Source: Peptoniphilus lacydonensis
Lineage (GTDB): Bacteria > Bacillota > Clostridia > Tissierellales > Peptoniphilaceae
DNA length: 64,000 nucleotides
Assembly (NCBI RefSeq): GCF_900106515.1
Contig: NZ_FNWF01000003.1
Span: 1,240,001-1,304,000 of the forward strand
Direction of reading: 5' to 3'
Below are positions 1 to 10,029 of the stretch, piece by piece (position 1 is the stretch's first letter; each line of letters begins with the position of its first letter). The notes beneath the pieces were generated by a model. The model worked only from the letters and a program-made list of their open reading frames with translations. It searched no databases and was not told where the DNA came from. The translations under genes and the position numbers were made by a program.

Positions 1-1
1 A

Positions 2-598
2 CCTTCCGAACTTAACAAGCATTCATCAGCTTATCAAATAACAAGTGTCATAAAAAATGGCAACAAAGAAAGTATAATGTCGAAAATATCAGAATTGAAA
101 TCATCAAAAACAGTTTTAACTTCTTACAATGTTCTAGATCCCAATGTAGGACTTTCAAGCATGGCAAATAGAAATAAATTTAGGCTTTATTTAAGCGACA
201 CAGGTCTTTTAGTGTCACTTATGTTTAAAGATCGAGAGTTTACAGAAAATATAATTTATAAAAAACTTTTAAGTGATAAATTACAATCAAAATTAGGTAT
301 TTTGTATGAAAATGCAGTTGCACAAATTTTAGTGTCAAAAGGTCACAAACTTTATTATCACACATATCTTGATAAAATAAAAAAGAGAAATTATGAAATC
401 GACTTTATTATTCCAAAAGAATCAAAAATATCTCCCATAGAAGTAAAATCATCTGGATACAAGGCGCATAAGTCTTTGGATAATTTTTCTGTCAAATATT
501 CCAATAGAATAAAAGAAAAAATAGTAATATACACAAAAGATTTAAAGATAGAAAATAATGTGACATATCTTCCTATTTATTTAACTATGTTCTTGTAG
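2..598 (+). CDS. DUF4143 ATPase C-terminal part (5' truncated by window)
   Basis: The reading frame is open from the first bases of the window, so this is the 3' part of a longer gene; the ATG at 77 is internal. About 198 residues are visible. The stretch with FRLYLSDTGLL, followed by an LGILYENAVAQIL helix and a KISPIEVKSS segment, matches the DUF4143 domain that follows the AAA ATPase core in a common family of bacterial ATPases of unknown role. The IEVKS segment has the look of a PD-(D/E)XK nuclease-like core. The ATPase part would lie upstream of position 1. A hairpin terminator follows at once. Whether the full gene is intact cannot be judged here. Confidence 0.75.
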   Translation, partial: PSELNKHSSAYQITSVIKNGNKESIMSKISELKSSKTVLTSYNVLDPNVGLSSMANRNKFRLYLSDTGLLVSLMFKDREFTENIIYKKLLSDKLQSKLGILYENAVAQILVSKGHKLYYHTYLDKIKKRNYEIDFIIPKESKISPIEVKSSGYKAHKSLDNFSVKYSNRIKEKIVIYTKDLKIENNVTYLPIYLTMFL

Positions 599-604
599 AT
601 AAAA

Positions 605-636
605 AAACTGTTGCCAAAAAAAGCAACAGTTTTTTG
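605..636. terminator. Bidirectional terminator between convergent genes
   Basis: A 10-bp perfect stem (AAACTGTTGC / GCAACAGTTT) with an A-rich loop is flanked by A and T runs on both sides. It can end both the DUF4143 gene on the plus strand and the LRR gene on the minus strand. Confidence 0.85.
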
Positions 637-654
637 TTAAAGTTTTTTAAATCT

Positions 655-1248
655 TCAGCCTTTTTTTACAACAGTATTTTCTTCGAAAGCTCTATCGTCA
701 AATTTTTCAATTCCAGCTGGCACATTTACTTCCATAATGTTATTTTTTCTGAAAGCATACATGTCAATTTTTTTAATGTTTTCTGGCAATTTAACTTCAG
801 TTAAATTATTTTTATAGAAAGCACTAACTCCAATAAATTCAACAGTGTCTGGAATATTAATTTCGCCAATTTGATTTAGAGAAAAAGCATTATCGCCAAT
901 GTATTCTACTTCTTTAGGCATTTTAACATCAGTTAATTTATTTCTGTAAAATGCATAAGAGTCAATCTTTTTAACAGCATCAGGGATAATAACTTCAGTT
1001 AAGTTATTTACGCCAAAAGCTTCATACTTAATCTCTTCAACAGTTTCTGGAATTACAACTGAATTAAGCTTTCTTCTAAAGAAACATTGTTCTCCAATAA
1101 CTCTAATTTTTGTTCCATCAGGCCCTTCAGTAGGCACTACCATGTCAAAGTATCCATTTTCTTTTATTTTGTCTTTGCCTTTTCTTGTCATTCCTTTTAG
1201 AACATCGCCATCAAATATAAAATCGTCAAACTCCCAAGGTTTTTCCAT
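655..1248 (-). CDS. BspA-type leucine-rich repeat protein (LRR_5)
   Basis: A protein of 197 residues made almost entirely of about six 23-residue repeats of the form I..xAFxxNxLTEVxIPxxVxxI, the BspA/LRR_5 pattern found in surface and host-interaction proteins of anaerobes. No signal peptide or membrane segment is visible, so it is either cytoplasmic or a piece of a once larger surface protein. The start is supported by a GGGGAGG Shine-Dalgarno on the minus strand (1260-1267). An extended promoter lies upstream. The gene stands alone between convergent and divergent neighbours. Function is unknown. Confidence 0.85.
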   Translation of the reverse strand: MEKPWEFDDFIFDGDVLKGMTRKGKDKIKENGYFDMVVPTEGPDGTKIRVIGEQCFFRRKLNSVVIPETVEEIKYEAFGVNNLTEVIIPDAVKKIDSYAFYRNKLTDVKMPKEVEYIGDNAFSLNQIGEINIPDTVEFIGVSAFYKNNLTEVKLPENIKKIDMYAFRKNNIMEVNVPAGIEKFDDRAFEENTVVKKG

Positions 1249-1289
1249 AGTATGTATGTCCTCCCCTACATAAAATTTTTCTTATTTAC

Positions 1290-1318
1290 ATTATAACATA
1301 GTGTGCACAAATTATAAA
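1290..1318 (-). promoter_or_regulatory. Promoter of the LRR gene
   Basis: On the minus strand TTTATA (complement of 1313-1318) and TATAAT (complement of 1290-1295) are 17 bp apart, and a TG lies one base before the -10. Confidence 0.6.
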
Positions 1319-1546
1319 GGAAGCTTGTAAAACAGACAAAGATGAACATTTTTTATTAATAAAGAAAACTTATTTACTAAAAGTTTGAATTAATTAAAAT
1401 ATCTTACTAAATATAAATAATATCTATTTAGTTGGGTAACAATATAATAAGAGAAATGAAAGAAGAATAAAATAGGAATAAAAATAAAGAAAAATTAAAT
1501 AAGTAGTAAAATTTTCGTAAAATCCGCAGGAAAAGGTAATCTTGAG

Positions 1547-1575
1547 TTGACCTTATTTTATTTTGATATTATAAT
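1547..1575 (+). promoter_or_regulatory. Sigma-A promoter of the PhaE-like gene
   Basis: TTGACC (1547-1552) and TATAAT (1570-1575) are separated by exactly 17 bp, about 75 bp before the start codon. The rest of the 1249-1649 gap is AT-rich and shows no gene. Confidence 0.8.
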
Positions 1576-1649
1576 CTACTAAAGCAAAACAAAAATAAAG
1601 ACTTTAAAGTGGAATGGTTAAATGCAAGAACTAAAAATAGGAGGAAGTA

Positions 1650-2945
1650 ATGGATAATAAAAATTTTTTTGAAGATATGTTAGAAATGCAAAAGAATATT
1701 TTTGACAATCAAAAGGAAGCTTATAGTAAGTTTATGGAATCTTTCAATTTTGGAAATTTCAAATCCTTTGGACCAGATATGTTTGTAAATAGTTTTAAAA
1801 ATCCAATGGAATTTTTCACTGATTATAAACAAATGAATCAAAAGTTTGAAGATAATTTCAAAGACTTTTTCAATCAAGTGCCTGGATATAAGGAATCAAT
1901 GGAAAACTACAACAAGAATGTTGAATTTTTAAACAGACTATATCTTGCTTATGGCGACTTTTATAAAGATTTAGACATTGTTTCAGCACAAAATAAATTA
2001 ATTGAATTATTTGAAATTTATAGCGACGAGTTAGTTGATATGTCTAAAAAGTATTTCTACAAGTTGATACCAGATAGTTATTACAGAATTGTGGAAAACT
2101 TCAATTTAGAAAAGTTTGTAAGACCAGTGGTTCAAAATTCTAAGAAATCAATTGACTTTTATGAAGAAGCTATTAAAAATAGACCTGAACTATTAGTTAA
2201 AGATGTAAGAGATTTTTATCAAGGAATTCTGGATAAAATTTTTGAAATGCCAACTATTGGTGTAAGTGATGGAGAAAAGATAAAGTCTAAAAAAGAACTT
2301 GAAAATTATCTTGAACTTGAATTAAAGCTTCTTGAATTTAATTTATTCTTGGAAAAGAAAAATCAAGAAACAGCACTAAAGGCTCAAAGGAATTATATTG
2401 ATGGTCTTGAAACTGAAGCATCATTAGAAGATTTTTCTGATTTCTTCAGATTCTATATGAGAAATTTTGAAAGAGCTTATAAGGATCTTGTAAATTCTAG
2501 TGAATACAAAGAAAAGGCTCAAGAAATTATAGATATAGTTGAAAAAAATAAGGATGCTTACAGAGAAAGATTGGCAGAAAAGCTAAAAGACATTCCAGTT
2601 GCAACAGCAAAAGATGCTGAAAAGTTCTTAGGTGAAGTTGAAGATCTTGCAAGGGAATTTGAAAATGAAAAGCTTGCTAAGTCAAGTCTAGAAAATATTG
2701 TTACACAAAATAAGATCGATTCCGAAAAGGAAATTAGAGAACTTAGAGAAGAAGTTAGAAAATTAAAAGATGAAAATGCTAAGGTTAAAGCTGGACAAAA
2801 TTTAGAAGTTAATAAAGAAATCGAAGATCTTAAGAAAGAATTAAAAGAAATAGAAACATTAAGAAAAGAAGTTAAAGAAGTAGAAGTTCTTAAAAAAGAA
2901 ATAGAAGCTTTGAAAAAGTCAAACAACAACACTAAGACTAAATAA
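1650..2945 (+). CDS. PhaE/phasin-like coiled-coil protein
   Basis: A 431-residue soluble, highly charged and Phe-rich protein. The first 120 residues are rich in aromatic residues and the pattern FF.DYK.MN.KFEDNFKDFF. The middle is helical and the last 80 residues are a Lys/Glu heptad coiled coil. The overall look resembles PhaE, the accessory subunit of class III polyhydroxyalkanoate synthase, and phasins, but no phaC is in the window. It has its own promoter, a GGAGG ribosome site and a terminator, so it is monocistronic. A granule- or lipid-coating role is only an inference; it could be an unrelated structural coiled coil. Confidence 0.6.
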   Translation: MDNKNFFEDMLEMQKNIFDNQKEAYSKFMESFNFGNFKSFGPDMFVNSFKNPMEFFTDYKQMNQKFEDNFKDFFNQVPGYKESMENYNKNVEFLNRLYLAYGDFYKDLDIVSAQNKLIELFEIYSDELVDMSKKYFYKLIPDSYYRIVENFNLEKFVRPVVQNSKKSIDFYEEAIKNRPELLVKDVRDFYQGILDKIFEMPTIGVSDGEKIKSKKELENYLELELKLLEFNLFLEKKNQETALKAQRNYIDGLETEASLEDFSDFFRFYMRNFERAYKDLVNSSEYKEKAQEIIDIVEKNKDAYRERLAEKLKDIPVATAKDAEKFLGEVEDLAREFENEKLAKSSLENIVTQNKIDSEKEIRELREEVRKLKDENAKVKAGQNLEVNKEIEDLKKELKEIETLRKEVKEVEVLKKEIEALKKSNNNTKTK

Positions 2946-2992
2946 AAGTGAATAAATTAACTGGTGATATTTTTCATAAAACCATCTCCTTA

Positions 2993-3021
2993 AAATCTGC
3001 AGGGAAGTCTGCAGATTTTTT
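2993..3021 (+). terminator. Rho-independent terminator
   Basis: Perfect 10-bp stem (AAATCTGCAG / CTGCAGATTT) with a 6-nt loop and a T run, 48 bp past the PhaE-like stop codon. Confidence 0.9.
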
Positions 3022-3102
3022 CTGCAAAAAATGGTTATAAATTTAAATCTTATATAGTATATAAAGTAATTAGATTAAGAGTTAAAAAGTTTAGAGGACA
3101 AA

Positions 3103-3621
3103 ATGATATATTTAGATAATTATAAATCTCCATTAGGAAATATTTTAATAGCATCAGATAAATGCGGTTTGACAGGCCTTTGGTTTGAGAATCAAAAATA
3201 TTTTAAAGAAAATTTAAAAGAAGATGTTATTTTTAAGGAAAATAATTTTATAAAAGATACTAAGGACTATCTTGATATTTATTTTTCTGGGAGAAATCCA
3301 AGTTTTACGCCAAAAGTTCACATGATGGGTACAGACTTTAGAAGAGATGTTTGGAAAATTTTACTTGATATACCTTATGGAAAGACTACAAATTATAAAA
3401 GTATTGCACAAAAACTTGTTGAGGAAAAAGATTATAAGAAAATGTCTTCTCAAGCAGTTGGTGGTGCAGTATCACACAATCCAATTTCTATAATAATCCC
3501 CTGCCACAGAGTTGTTGGAAAAGATGGCAATTTAACAGGATATGCTGGAGGAATAGATAGAAAAATTAAACTTCTCGAATTGGAAAAGATTGACATAGAA
3601 AATTTCTTTTTGCCTAAATAG
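3103..3621 (+). CDS. ogt: Methylated-DNA--protein-cysteine methyltransferase
   Basis: Suicide repair enzyme that moves the alkyl group from O6-alkylguanine in DNA to its own cysteine. The 172-residue length is normal for the family. The active-site motif IIPCHRVVG is present with the acceptor Cys at residue 134. The helix-turn-helix segment FRRDVWKILLDIPYGKTTNY, which inserts into the DNA minor groove, lies just before it, and the conserved YAGG follows. A weak GAGGA ribosome site precedes the ATG. It is a single-gene unit between the PhaE-like gene and groES. Confidence 0.93.
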   Translation: MIYLDNYKSPLGNILIASDKCGLTGLWFENQKYFKENLKEDVIFKENNFIKDTKDYLDIYFSGRNPSFTPKVHMMGTDFRRDVWKILLDIPYGKTTNYKSIAQKLVEEKDYKKMSSQAVGGAVSHNPISIIIPCHRVVGKDGNLTGYAGGIDRKIKLLELEKIDIENFFLPK

Positions 3622-3684
3622 AAGTGGAAAATTTTAAATTTTAATTTTGTTTTTATACTTGAAAAAATTTTTTATTTGAGTTAT

Positions 3685-3721
3685 TATAATAGTGTTAGCA
3701 GAATAGAACAATGAGTGCTAA
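3685..3721 (+). promoter_or_regulatory. groESL promoter -10 and CIRCE operator (HrcA site)
   Basis: TATAAT at 3685-3690 is followed by TTAGCAGAA (3695-3703), a 9-nt spacer and GAGTGCTAA (3713-3721). The CIRCE consensus is TTAGCACTC-N9-GAGTGCTAA. The right arm is perfect; the left arm has the outer six bases right and the inner three (CTC) replaced by GAA. It overlaps the expected transcription start, as needed for HrcA repression. hrcA itself is not in the window. Confidence 0.85.
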
Positions 3722-3744
3722 TTATTTATTGGAGGTTGAAATAG

Positions 3745-5660
<1,916 letters not shown>

Positions 5661-5669
5661 TTAATGGTA

Positions 5670-5875
5670 GTTTCAATCGTGACTGGTCACGATTGAAACG
5701 GTTTTTAAGCTGAAGGCGACAGAAGGGAGCCTAAAGCTATGAAGAACCTTATTCAGAAAAATAAAGGAACATAGATTTTTGGCGAGCAAAAATCTATGGA
5801 AAGACTTATCACGATTTCTGAGAAATCGGATCAAGTCTTAGTCAAAAATGTGACCAAGTAGGAAACATTTTTGAG
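5670..5875 (+). other. Structured non-coding tract downstream of groEL (five hairpins)
   Basis: Five consecutive inverted repeats: 5670-5699 (perfect 14-bp stem, GTTTCAATCGTGAC, 2-nt spacer); 5708-5738 (AGCT and AGGC pairs, two-part stem); 5770-5798 (perfect 12-bp stem); 5801-5839 (17 bp with two single bulges, 3-nt loop); 5843-5873 (9-10 bp stem). No open reading frame of note crosses it. The first hairpin is followed by a short T run and could stop some transcripts. The rest is unexplained: a small RNA, a decayed palindromic repeat element or an mRNA stabiliser are all possible. The gap to 6121 shows no gene. Confidence 0.7.
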
Positions 5876-5914
5876 TGATTTGGATATAAAGAAGTTAACT
5901 AAATAAGAGTAGGA

Positions 5915-5943
5915 AGTAGTCTTAAAAATAAGGCTACTTTTTT
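5915..5943 (+). terminator. Terminator after the structured tract
   Basis: AGTAGTCTT pairs with AAGGCTACT (one G-U) around a 6-nt loop, followed by six T. It would end a transcript covering groESL plus the hairpin tract. Confidence 0.85.
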
Positions 5944-6120
5944 ATATTCATACTGAGAGGGCGACTGCAAAAAACGACTGAAATGGAGTTTATTTAGAGA
6001 AATGAGATATTAAGAAACAAAAACTTAAACAAATAAGCTATGAAAAATCACTGTCTTTTAAATTATTTTAAGTAGTGTTTAAATCTAGTAAAGAAGAGTA
6101 CTTATATTAAGAGGTGTTAT

Positions 6121-6810
6121 ATGTTTATTAATTATATAAAAGCTTTTGATGACAATTATATTTGGACAATTGAAAAGGACGATAAAATTATTGTAGTTGA
6201 CCCTGGCGAAGCAAGTCCTGTAATAAATTATTTGAAAGATAAAAATCTTGATTATATTCTTTTAACTCACAAGCACAGTGATCATGTGGGTGGAGTGGCT
6301 GAACTTAAAAATAAATATGGATCAAAAGTTTATGGACCCATTGAAACTAAAGAGTACAATGATGTTAATTTAAAAGATGACGATGAATTTGAACTCTTGG
6401 GCGAAAATTTTAAAGTGATTTTAACAGGTGGACACACGAAAGAACACATTTCTTATTTGATGGGAGATAATTTATTTTGTGGAGATGCACTTTTTCTTGC
6501 GGGTTGTGGTAGAGTTTTTACAAAAAATTATAAAGCATCCTACGATGGACTAAGGAGATTAAAAAAGCTTGATGATAATACAAAAGTTTATGCTGCTCAT
6601 GAGTACTCTCTTGATAATTTAAAATTTGCAAAATCTGTGATTTCTAATGAAGACTTGGATAAAGAATATGAAGAAGTAAAAAATTTGAGAAAAGAGGATA
6701 AAATTACACTTCCTTCAACAATTGGAATAGAGAAAAAAATAAATCCTTTCTTCATAGCAAAGGATTTAGATGAATTTATAGATTTTAGAAATAAAAAGGA
6801 TAATTTTTAA
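6121..6810 (+). CDS. gloB: Hydroxyacylglutathione hydrolase-like (glyoxalase II)
   Basis: Metallo-beta-lactamase-fold thioester hydrolase of 229 residues. Metal ligands are seen in LLTHKHSDHVGG, in TGGHTKEHISYL and in FCGDALF; the AHEYSLDNLKFA segment and the C-terminal FRNKKDNF match the glyoxalase II substrate site. By family it splits S-D-lactoylglutathione or a related thiol ester in methylglyoxal detoxification. Whether this organism uses glutathione is not shown, so the thiol could be another. Monocistronic: GAGGTG precedes the ATG and a strong terminator follows. Confidence 0.85.
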   Translation: MFINYIKAFDDNYIWTIEKDDKIIVVDPGEASPVINYLKDKNLDYILLTHKHSDHVGGVAELKNKYGSKVYGPIETKEYNDVNLKDDDEFELLGENFKVILTGGHTKEHISYLMGDNLFCGDALFLAGCGRVFTKNYKASYDGLRRLKKLDDNTKVYAAHEYSLDNLKFAKSVISNEDLDKEYEEVKNLRKEDKITLPSTIGIEKKINPFFIAKDLDEFIDFRNKKDNF

Positions 6811-6835
6811 ATTAAAAGATAAGTTAAAAGTATAA

Positions 6836-6864
6836 AAGTGTTGGCGACAAACCAACACTTCTTT
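6836..6864. terminator. Bidirectional terminator
   Basis: Perfect 9-bp stem (AAGTGTTGG / CCAACACTT), loop of 7, A-rich before and T-rich after. It separates gloB (plus) from the NSS transporter (minus). Confidence 0.85.
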
Positions 6865-6882
6865 ATATTGCATAAAATTATA

Positions 6883-8223
6883 TTAGCCAATTCCCCCTAG
6901 GATTGCTCCTGCAATAAGAGCCACAAGAGCGGCTGTTACATATACATATTTAGCTAGAGGATAATACCAACTGCCAATTTTTTTGCCAGAACCTTCATTT
7001 ACTGCGTCAAGGGCATAATTTTTTCCTGCAACCCATAAGAACATTATTCCAGCAAGAGCAGCTCCAAGTGGACAAATATAGATTGAAATGAAATCCATCC
7101 AACCACTTACTATTGCTTGGATAAGTATTGCTACAATACATCCTATTACGTGAATTATAATTGTAGAATTTGCTCTTGATAAATTAAATTGTTCTTGCAA
7201 ACATGCCACTGAAGTTTCATAAAGATTAATAAGAGAACTTATTCCTGCAAATAATACGCAAATGTAAAATATTATCCCAATAATTCTTCCAAAGGGCATT
7301 CCATTGAATACATTTACTAAAAAAATAAACATAAGTCCTGGACCGCCTGTATCAAGAGGAGCATTGGCTGTTGCCATAGCTGGGATAATTACAAAAGCTG
7401 CTAGTAGAGCTGCAATTGTATCAAAAACAGCTACATTTCTAGCTGATGATGGTATATTTTCTTTTTTGCTGAGATAAGACCCATATATAACGGTTCCACT
7501 TCCTGCAACTGAAAGAGAGAAGAAAGCTTGTCCAAAAGCAAATATCCAAACTTTTGGATTTTTTAATCCTTTGGGGTCAACTGTAAAAATATATTTATAT
7601 CCATCATTTGCACCTTCGAGAGTTATTATGTAAATTGCAAGTCCGACAAATAAAATAAATAATAGTGGCATCATAAATTTGTTTGCCTTTTCAATTCCAT
7701 TAGAAACTCCCATAACCATAATTGCAAAACTTGCTATTATAGCTATTACAATCCAAAGATTTGCACCGCCTGCTGAAGCAGTTTCACCAAAAGTAGAACC
7801 TATCAAGTCCATATCTTGTCCCATTTTATAAAGTTTACCTGATAGGGATAAGTATGTGTATTTAAAAATCCAACCCATTACACAAGTGTAACCTATTGAA
7901 AGAGCGAGAGAACCAAGGACAGGGATAAGTCCAATTATTTCGCCAATTTTTTTATTATTCCATTTAAGCTTGGTGCATTTTCCAAAGGCACCAACTGGGC
8001 CAGCTTCTGCTGATCTTCCAAGTGCCATTTCAGAAATTACGCCAGTAGATCCTATAAGTATTACAAAAATAAAATATGGTATTAAAAAAGTCATCCCGCC
8101 ATAGGTCGAAACCATTATAGGAAATCTCCAAATATTGCCCATTCCTACAGCAGAGCCTATACACGCAAGTATAAAACCCCATTTACTTTGAAAACCATCA
8201 CGAGTTTTTAAATTGCTTTCCAT
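6883..8223 (-). CDS. NSS-family sodium-dependent amino-acid symporter
   Basis: An integral membrane protein of 446 residues with 11-12 hydrophobic helices. The N-terminal KWGFILACIGSAVGMGNIWRFP is the sodium- and substrate-site helix 1 of the neurotransmitter:sodium symporter family; the bacterial branch takes up amino acids such as tyrosine or tryptophan with sodium. It is the second gene of a minus-strand pair with the tryptophanase/TPL-like lyase, 122 bp upstream, which suggests it imports that enzyme's substrate. The ribosome site AAGGAGAA precedes the ATG. The exact substrate cannot be read from the sequence. Confidence 0.92.
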   Translation of the reverse strand: MESNLKTRDGFQSKWGFILACIGSAVGMGNIWRFPIMVSTYGGMTFLIPYFIFVILIGSTGVISEMALGRSAEAGPVGAFGKCTKLKWNNKKIGEIIGLIPVLGSLALSIGYTCVMGWIFKYTYLSLSGKLYKMGQDMDLIGSTFGETASAGGANLWIVIAIIASFAIMVMGVSNGIEKANKFMMPLLFILFVGLAIYIITLEGANDGYKYIFTVDPKGLKNPKVWIFAFGQAFFSLSVAGSGTVIYGSYLSKKENIPSSARNVAVFDTIAALLAAFVIIPAMATANAPLDTGGPGLMFIFLVNVFNGMPFGRIIGIIFYICVLFAGISSLINLYETSVACLQEQFNLSRANSTIIIHVIGCIVAILIQAIVSGWMDFISIYICPLGAALAGIMFLWVAGKNYALDAVNEGSGKKIGSWYYPLAKYVYVTAALVALIAGAILGGIG

Positions 8224-8251
8224 AAATTTTCTCCTTTTGGGTAGTATAGTG

Positions 8252-8279
8252 ATGCCCCCACCTTTGTTGGAAGGGGCAT
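8252..8279 (-). other. GC-rich intercistronic hairpin
   Basis: ATGCCCC and GGGGCAT form a 7-bp stem with a 14-nt loop between the lyase and its transporter. No U run follows on the minus strand, so it looks more like a processing, stability or partial read-through structure than a full terminator. Confidence 0.5.
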
Positions 8280-8345
8280 AAGTTTTAAACTTTACAATAT
8301 TTTAATTTTTACAATGAAATTATTTTTGATTAAATTTTATGCTAA

Positions 8346-9989
8346 TTATTTTTCATCTTCAGAAGGCTCGTAAGTTTCTAAGAATGCGTGGAAGTGACGC
8401 ATAGGGAGATCTTTTCCCTTAACTATTCTAATATTAGGAATAGTAGATCTGTCTTCGTAAAGAGCTTTGACAGCGGCAATTACATAATCCATATGTTCCT
8501 TAGAAAGTTGACTTCTATTTACTGCAAATCTAACAACATTTGCAACTTCTGCTTGTTGTTCTGGAGTTTTTAGATCGTATTCCATAGAATAATTGCCAAG
8601 TTCTGCAGTTCTAATTCCATAACGTCTAATTAACTCAACAGAAAAACCTTGACCAGCAAAAGTTTCTGGAGATCTCTTGTTGTCGAAGAATTCATCCATG
8701 TTTATATAAACTCCGTGACCACCAGCAGGAAGCACAACTCCTTTGACTCCGGCTTTATAAAAACCTTGAGCAAGATATTCACATTGTTTAACACGAGCAT
8801 CAAGATAGTCGAATTTAGATGCTTCATAAAGACCAGCGGCAAGAGCCATAATATCTCTACCACTCATTCCGCCATAGGAATCATTTCCATATGAAGAAAT
8901 TTGTTTAACCTTTAAAAGAATTCCAACATCTGTCTTAACAGATCCATCTTCGTTGAAGTCAGAGAATTTTTTCCAGAATAAACCCTTATCTCTAAAAGCC
9001 AAAACTCCACCCATATTTGCGTGTCCATCTTTTTTAAGAGAAGCAGTGAATCCATCGCAATAAGAGAACATTTCTTTTGCAATTTCTGGGATAGATTTGT
9101 CAGCATAACCTTCTTCATTTACCTTGATAAAGTAAGCGTTTTCTGCCCATCTTGCGGCATCAAACATATAAGGAATGTCATATTTATGAGCAATTCTTGA
9201 ACATTCTCTAAGATTTGCCATAGAAACTGGTTGACCACATACAGTGTTATTTGTAATAGTTGTATAAATTAGAGGAATATTTTCAGGCCCTAAATTTTCG
9301 ATTAGTTCTTCTAATTTTTTTGTGTCCATGTTGCCCTTAAATGGATTTTTTTCATAGTGACCATTTTCAGGAACTTCCCACAAAAGTTCTTTGTTGTAAA
9401 GATTTCTTGGAATAGAGCCCATTTGTTTAATATTTCCCTCAGTAGTGTCAAAGTGACCATTTGAAGGAATAGTATAAGTTTTTCCAGGTTCTCTACTATT
9501 TAAAATCTTTTTTACAAGTTCAAATAAAACTGATTCAGCAGCACGACCTTGTTGAATAATAAAAGTATTAGGTCTTTCCATTTGAGCAGAACCACCGTTA
9601 AAAAGGCCGCCTTCATATTCACAAAGGTAGACTTCGTTCATTAGTTTTTCCACATCAGTGCAATCAGTTCTTATAAGGTCGATAATTCTCTTTTGATCAT
9701 CGCCTCTTTCAAAGACATCTCTAAAAGTGTCTAATAAAACATAATAACCTTTATTTCTTCCATAAGATTCATCGCCCAAAAACATAGCAGACCATTGAGA
9801 ATCTGTCATGGCAGTTGTGCCAGAGTCAGAAAGCATATCAATAGTTAGCATTCCGGCAGGGAAGGCAAATTCATTGTAGTGAGTAGCTTTAAGAGCTCTT
9901 TCTCTTTGCTCAACTGTTACATTGGGAATATTTTTTGTCACATAAGTATAAGAATGTGGCGTAGGTACATCTAATTGGTACTTTTTCAT
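8346..9989 (-). CDS. Tryptophanase / tyrosine phenol-lyase family beta-eliminating lyase, long form
   Basis: PLP-dependent lyase of the family that splits tryptophan to indole, pyruvate and ammonia, or tyrosine to phenol. Motifs: MLTIDMLSDSGTTAMTDSQW, QQGRAAESVLFEL, FDTTEGN, NNTVCGQPVSMANL, DAARWAENAYFI and SLKKDGHANMGG, whose Lys binds PLP. Usual members have 455-475 residues; this has 547, much of the excess being an insert of about 45 residues between VFE and PNTFIIQQGRAAE. The active-site context differs from both classic enzymes, so the substrate is open. GGAGG precedes the ATG; it heads a two-gene unit with an NSS transporter behind an unusual leader. Confidence 0.85.
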   Translation of the reverse strand: MKKYQLDVPTPHSYTYVTKNIPNVTVEQRERALKATHYNEFAFPAGMLTIDMLSDSGTTAMTDSQWSAMFLGDESYGRNKGYYVLLDTFRDVFERGDDQKRIIDLIRTDCTDVEKLMNEVYLCEYEGGLFNGGSAQMERPNTFIIQQGRAAESVLFELVKKILNSREPGKTYTIPSNGHFDTTEGNIKQMGSIPRNLYNKELLWEVPENGHYEKNPFKGNMDTKKLEELIENLGPENIPLIYTTITNNTVCGQPVSMANLRECSRIAHKYDIPYMFDAARWAENAYFIKVNEEGYADKSIPEIAKEMFSYCDGFTASLKKDGHANMGGVLAFRDKGLFWKKFSDFNEDGSVKTDVGILLKVKQISSYGNDSYGGMSGRDIMALAAGLYEASKFDYLDARVKQCEYLAQGFYKAGVKGVVLPAGGHGVYINMDEFFDNKRSPETFAGQGFSVELIRRYGIRTAELGNYSMEYDLKTPEQQAEVANVVRFAVNRSQLSKEHMDYVIAAVKALYEDRSTIPNIRIVKGKDLPMRHFHAFLETYEPSEDEK

Positions 9990-10029
9990 AAAATAACCTC
10001 CATATAAATAAAAAATGATAAATTTACAG

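Noticed and set aside
2558-2932. Minus-strand 124-codon frame inside the PhaE-like gene
   Set aside because: Serine/leucine-rich shadow of the Lys/Glu coiled coil on the other strand; no ribosome site.
5670-5699. GTTTCAAT...ATTGAAAC palindrome resembling a CRISPR repeat
   Set aside because: It occurs once, there are no regularly spaced copies or spacers, and no cas genes are in the window.
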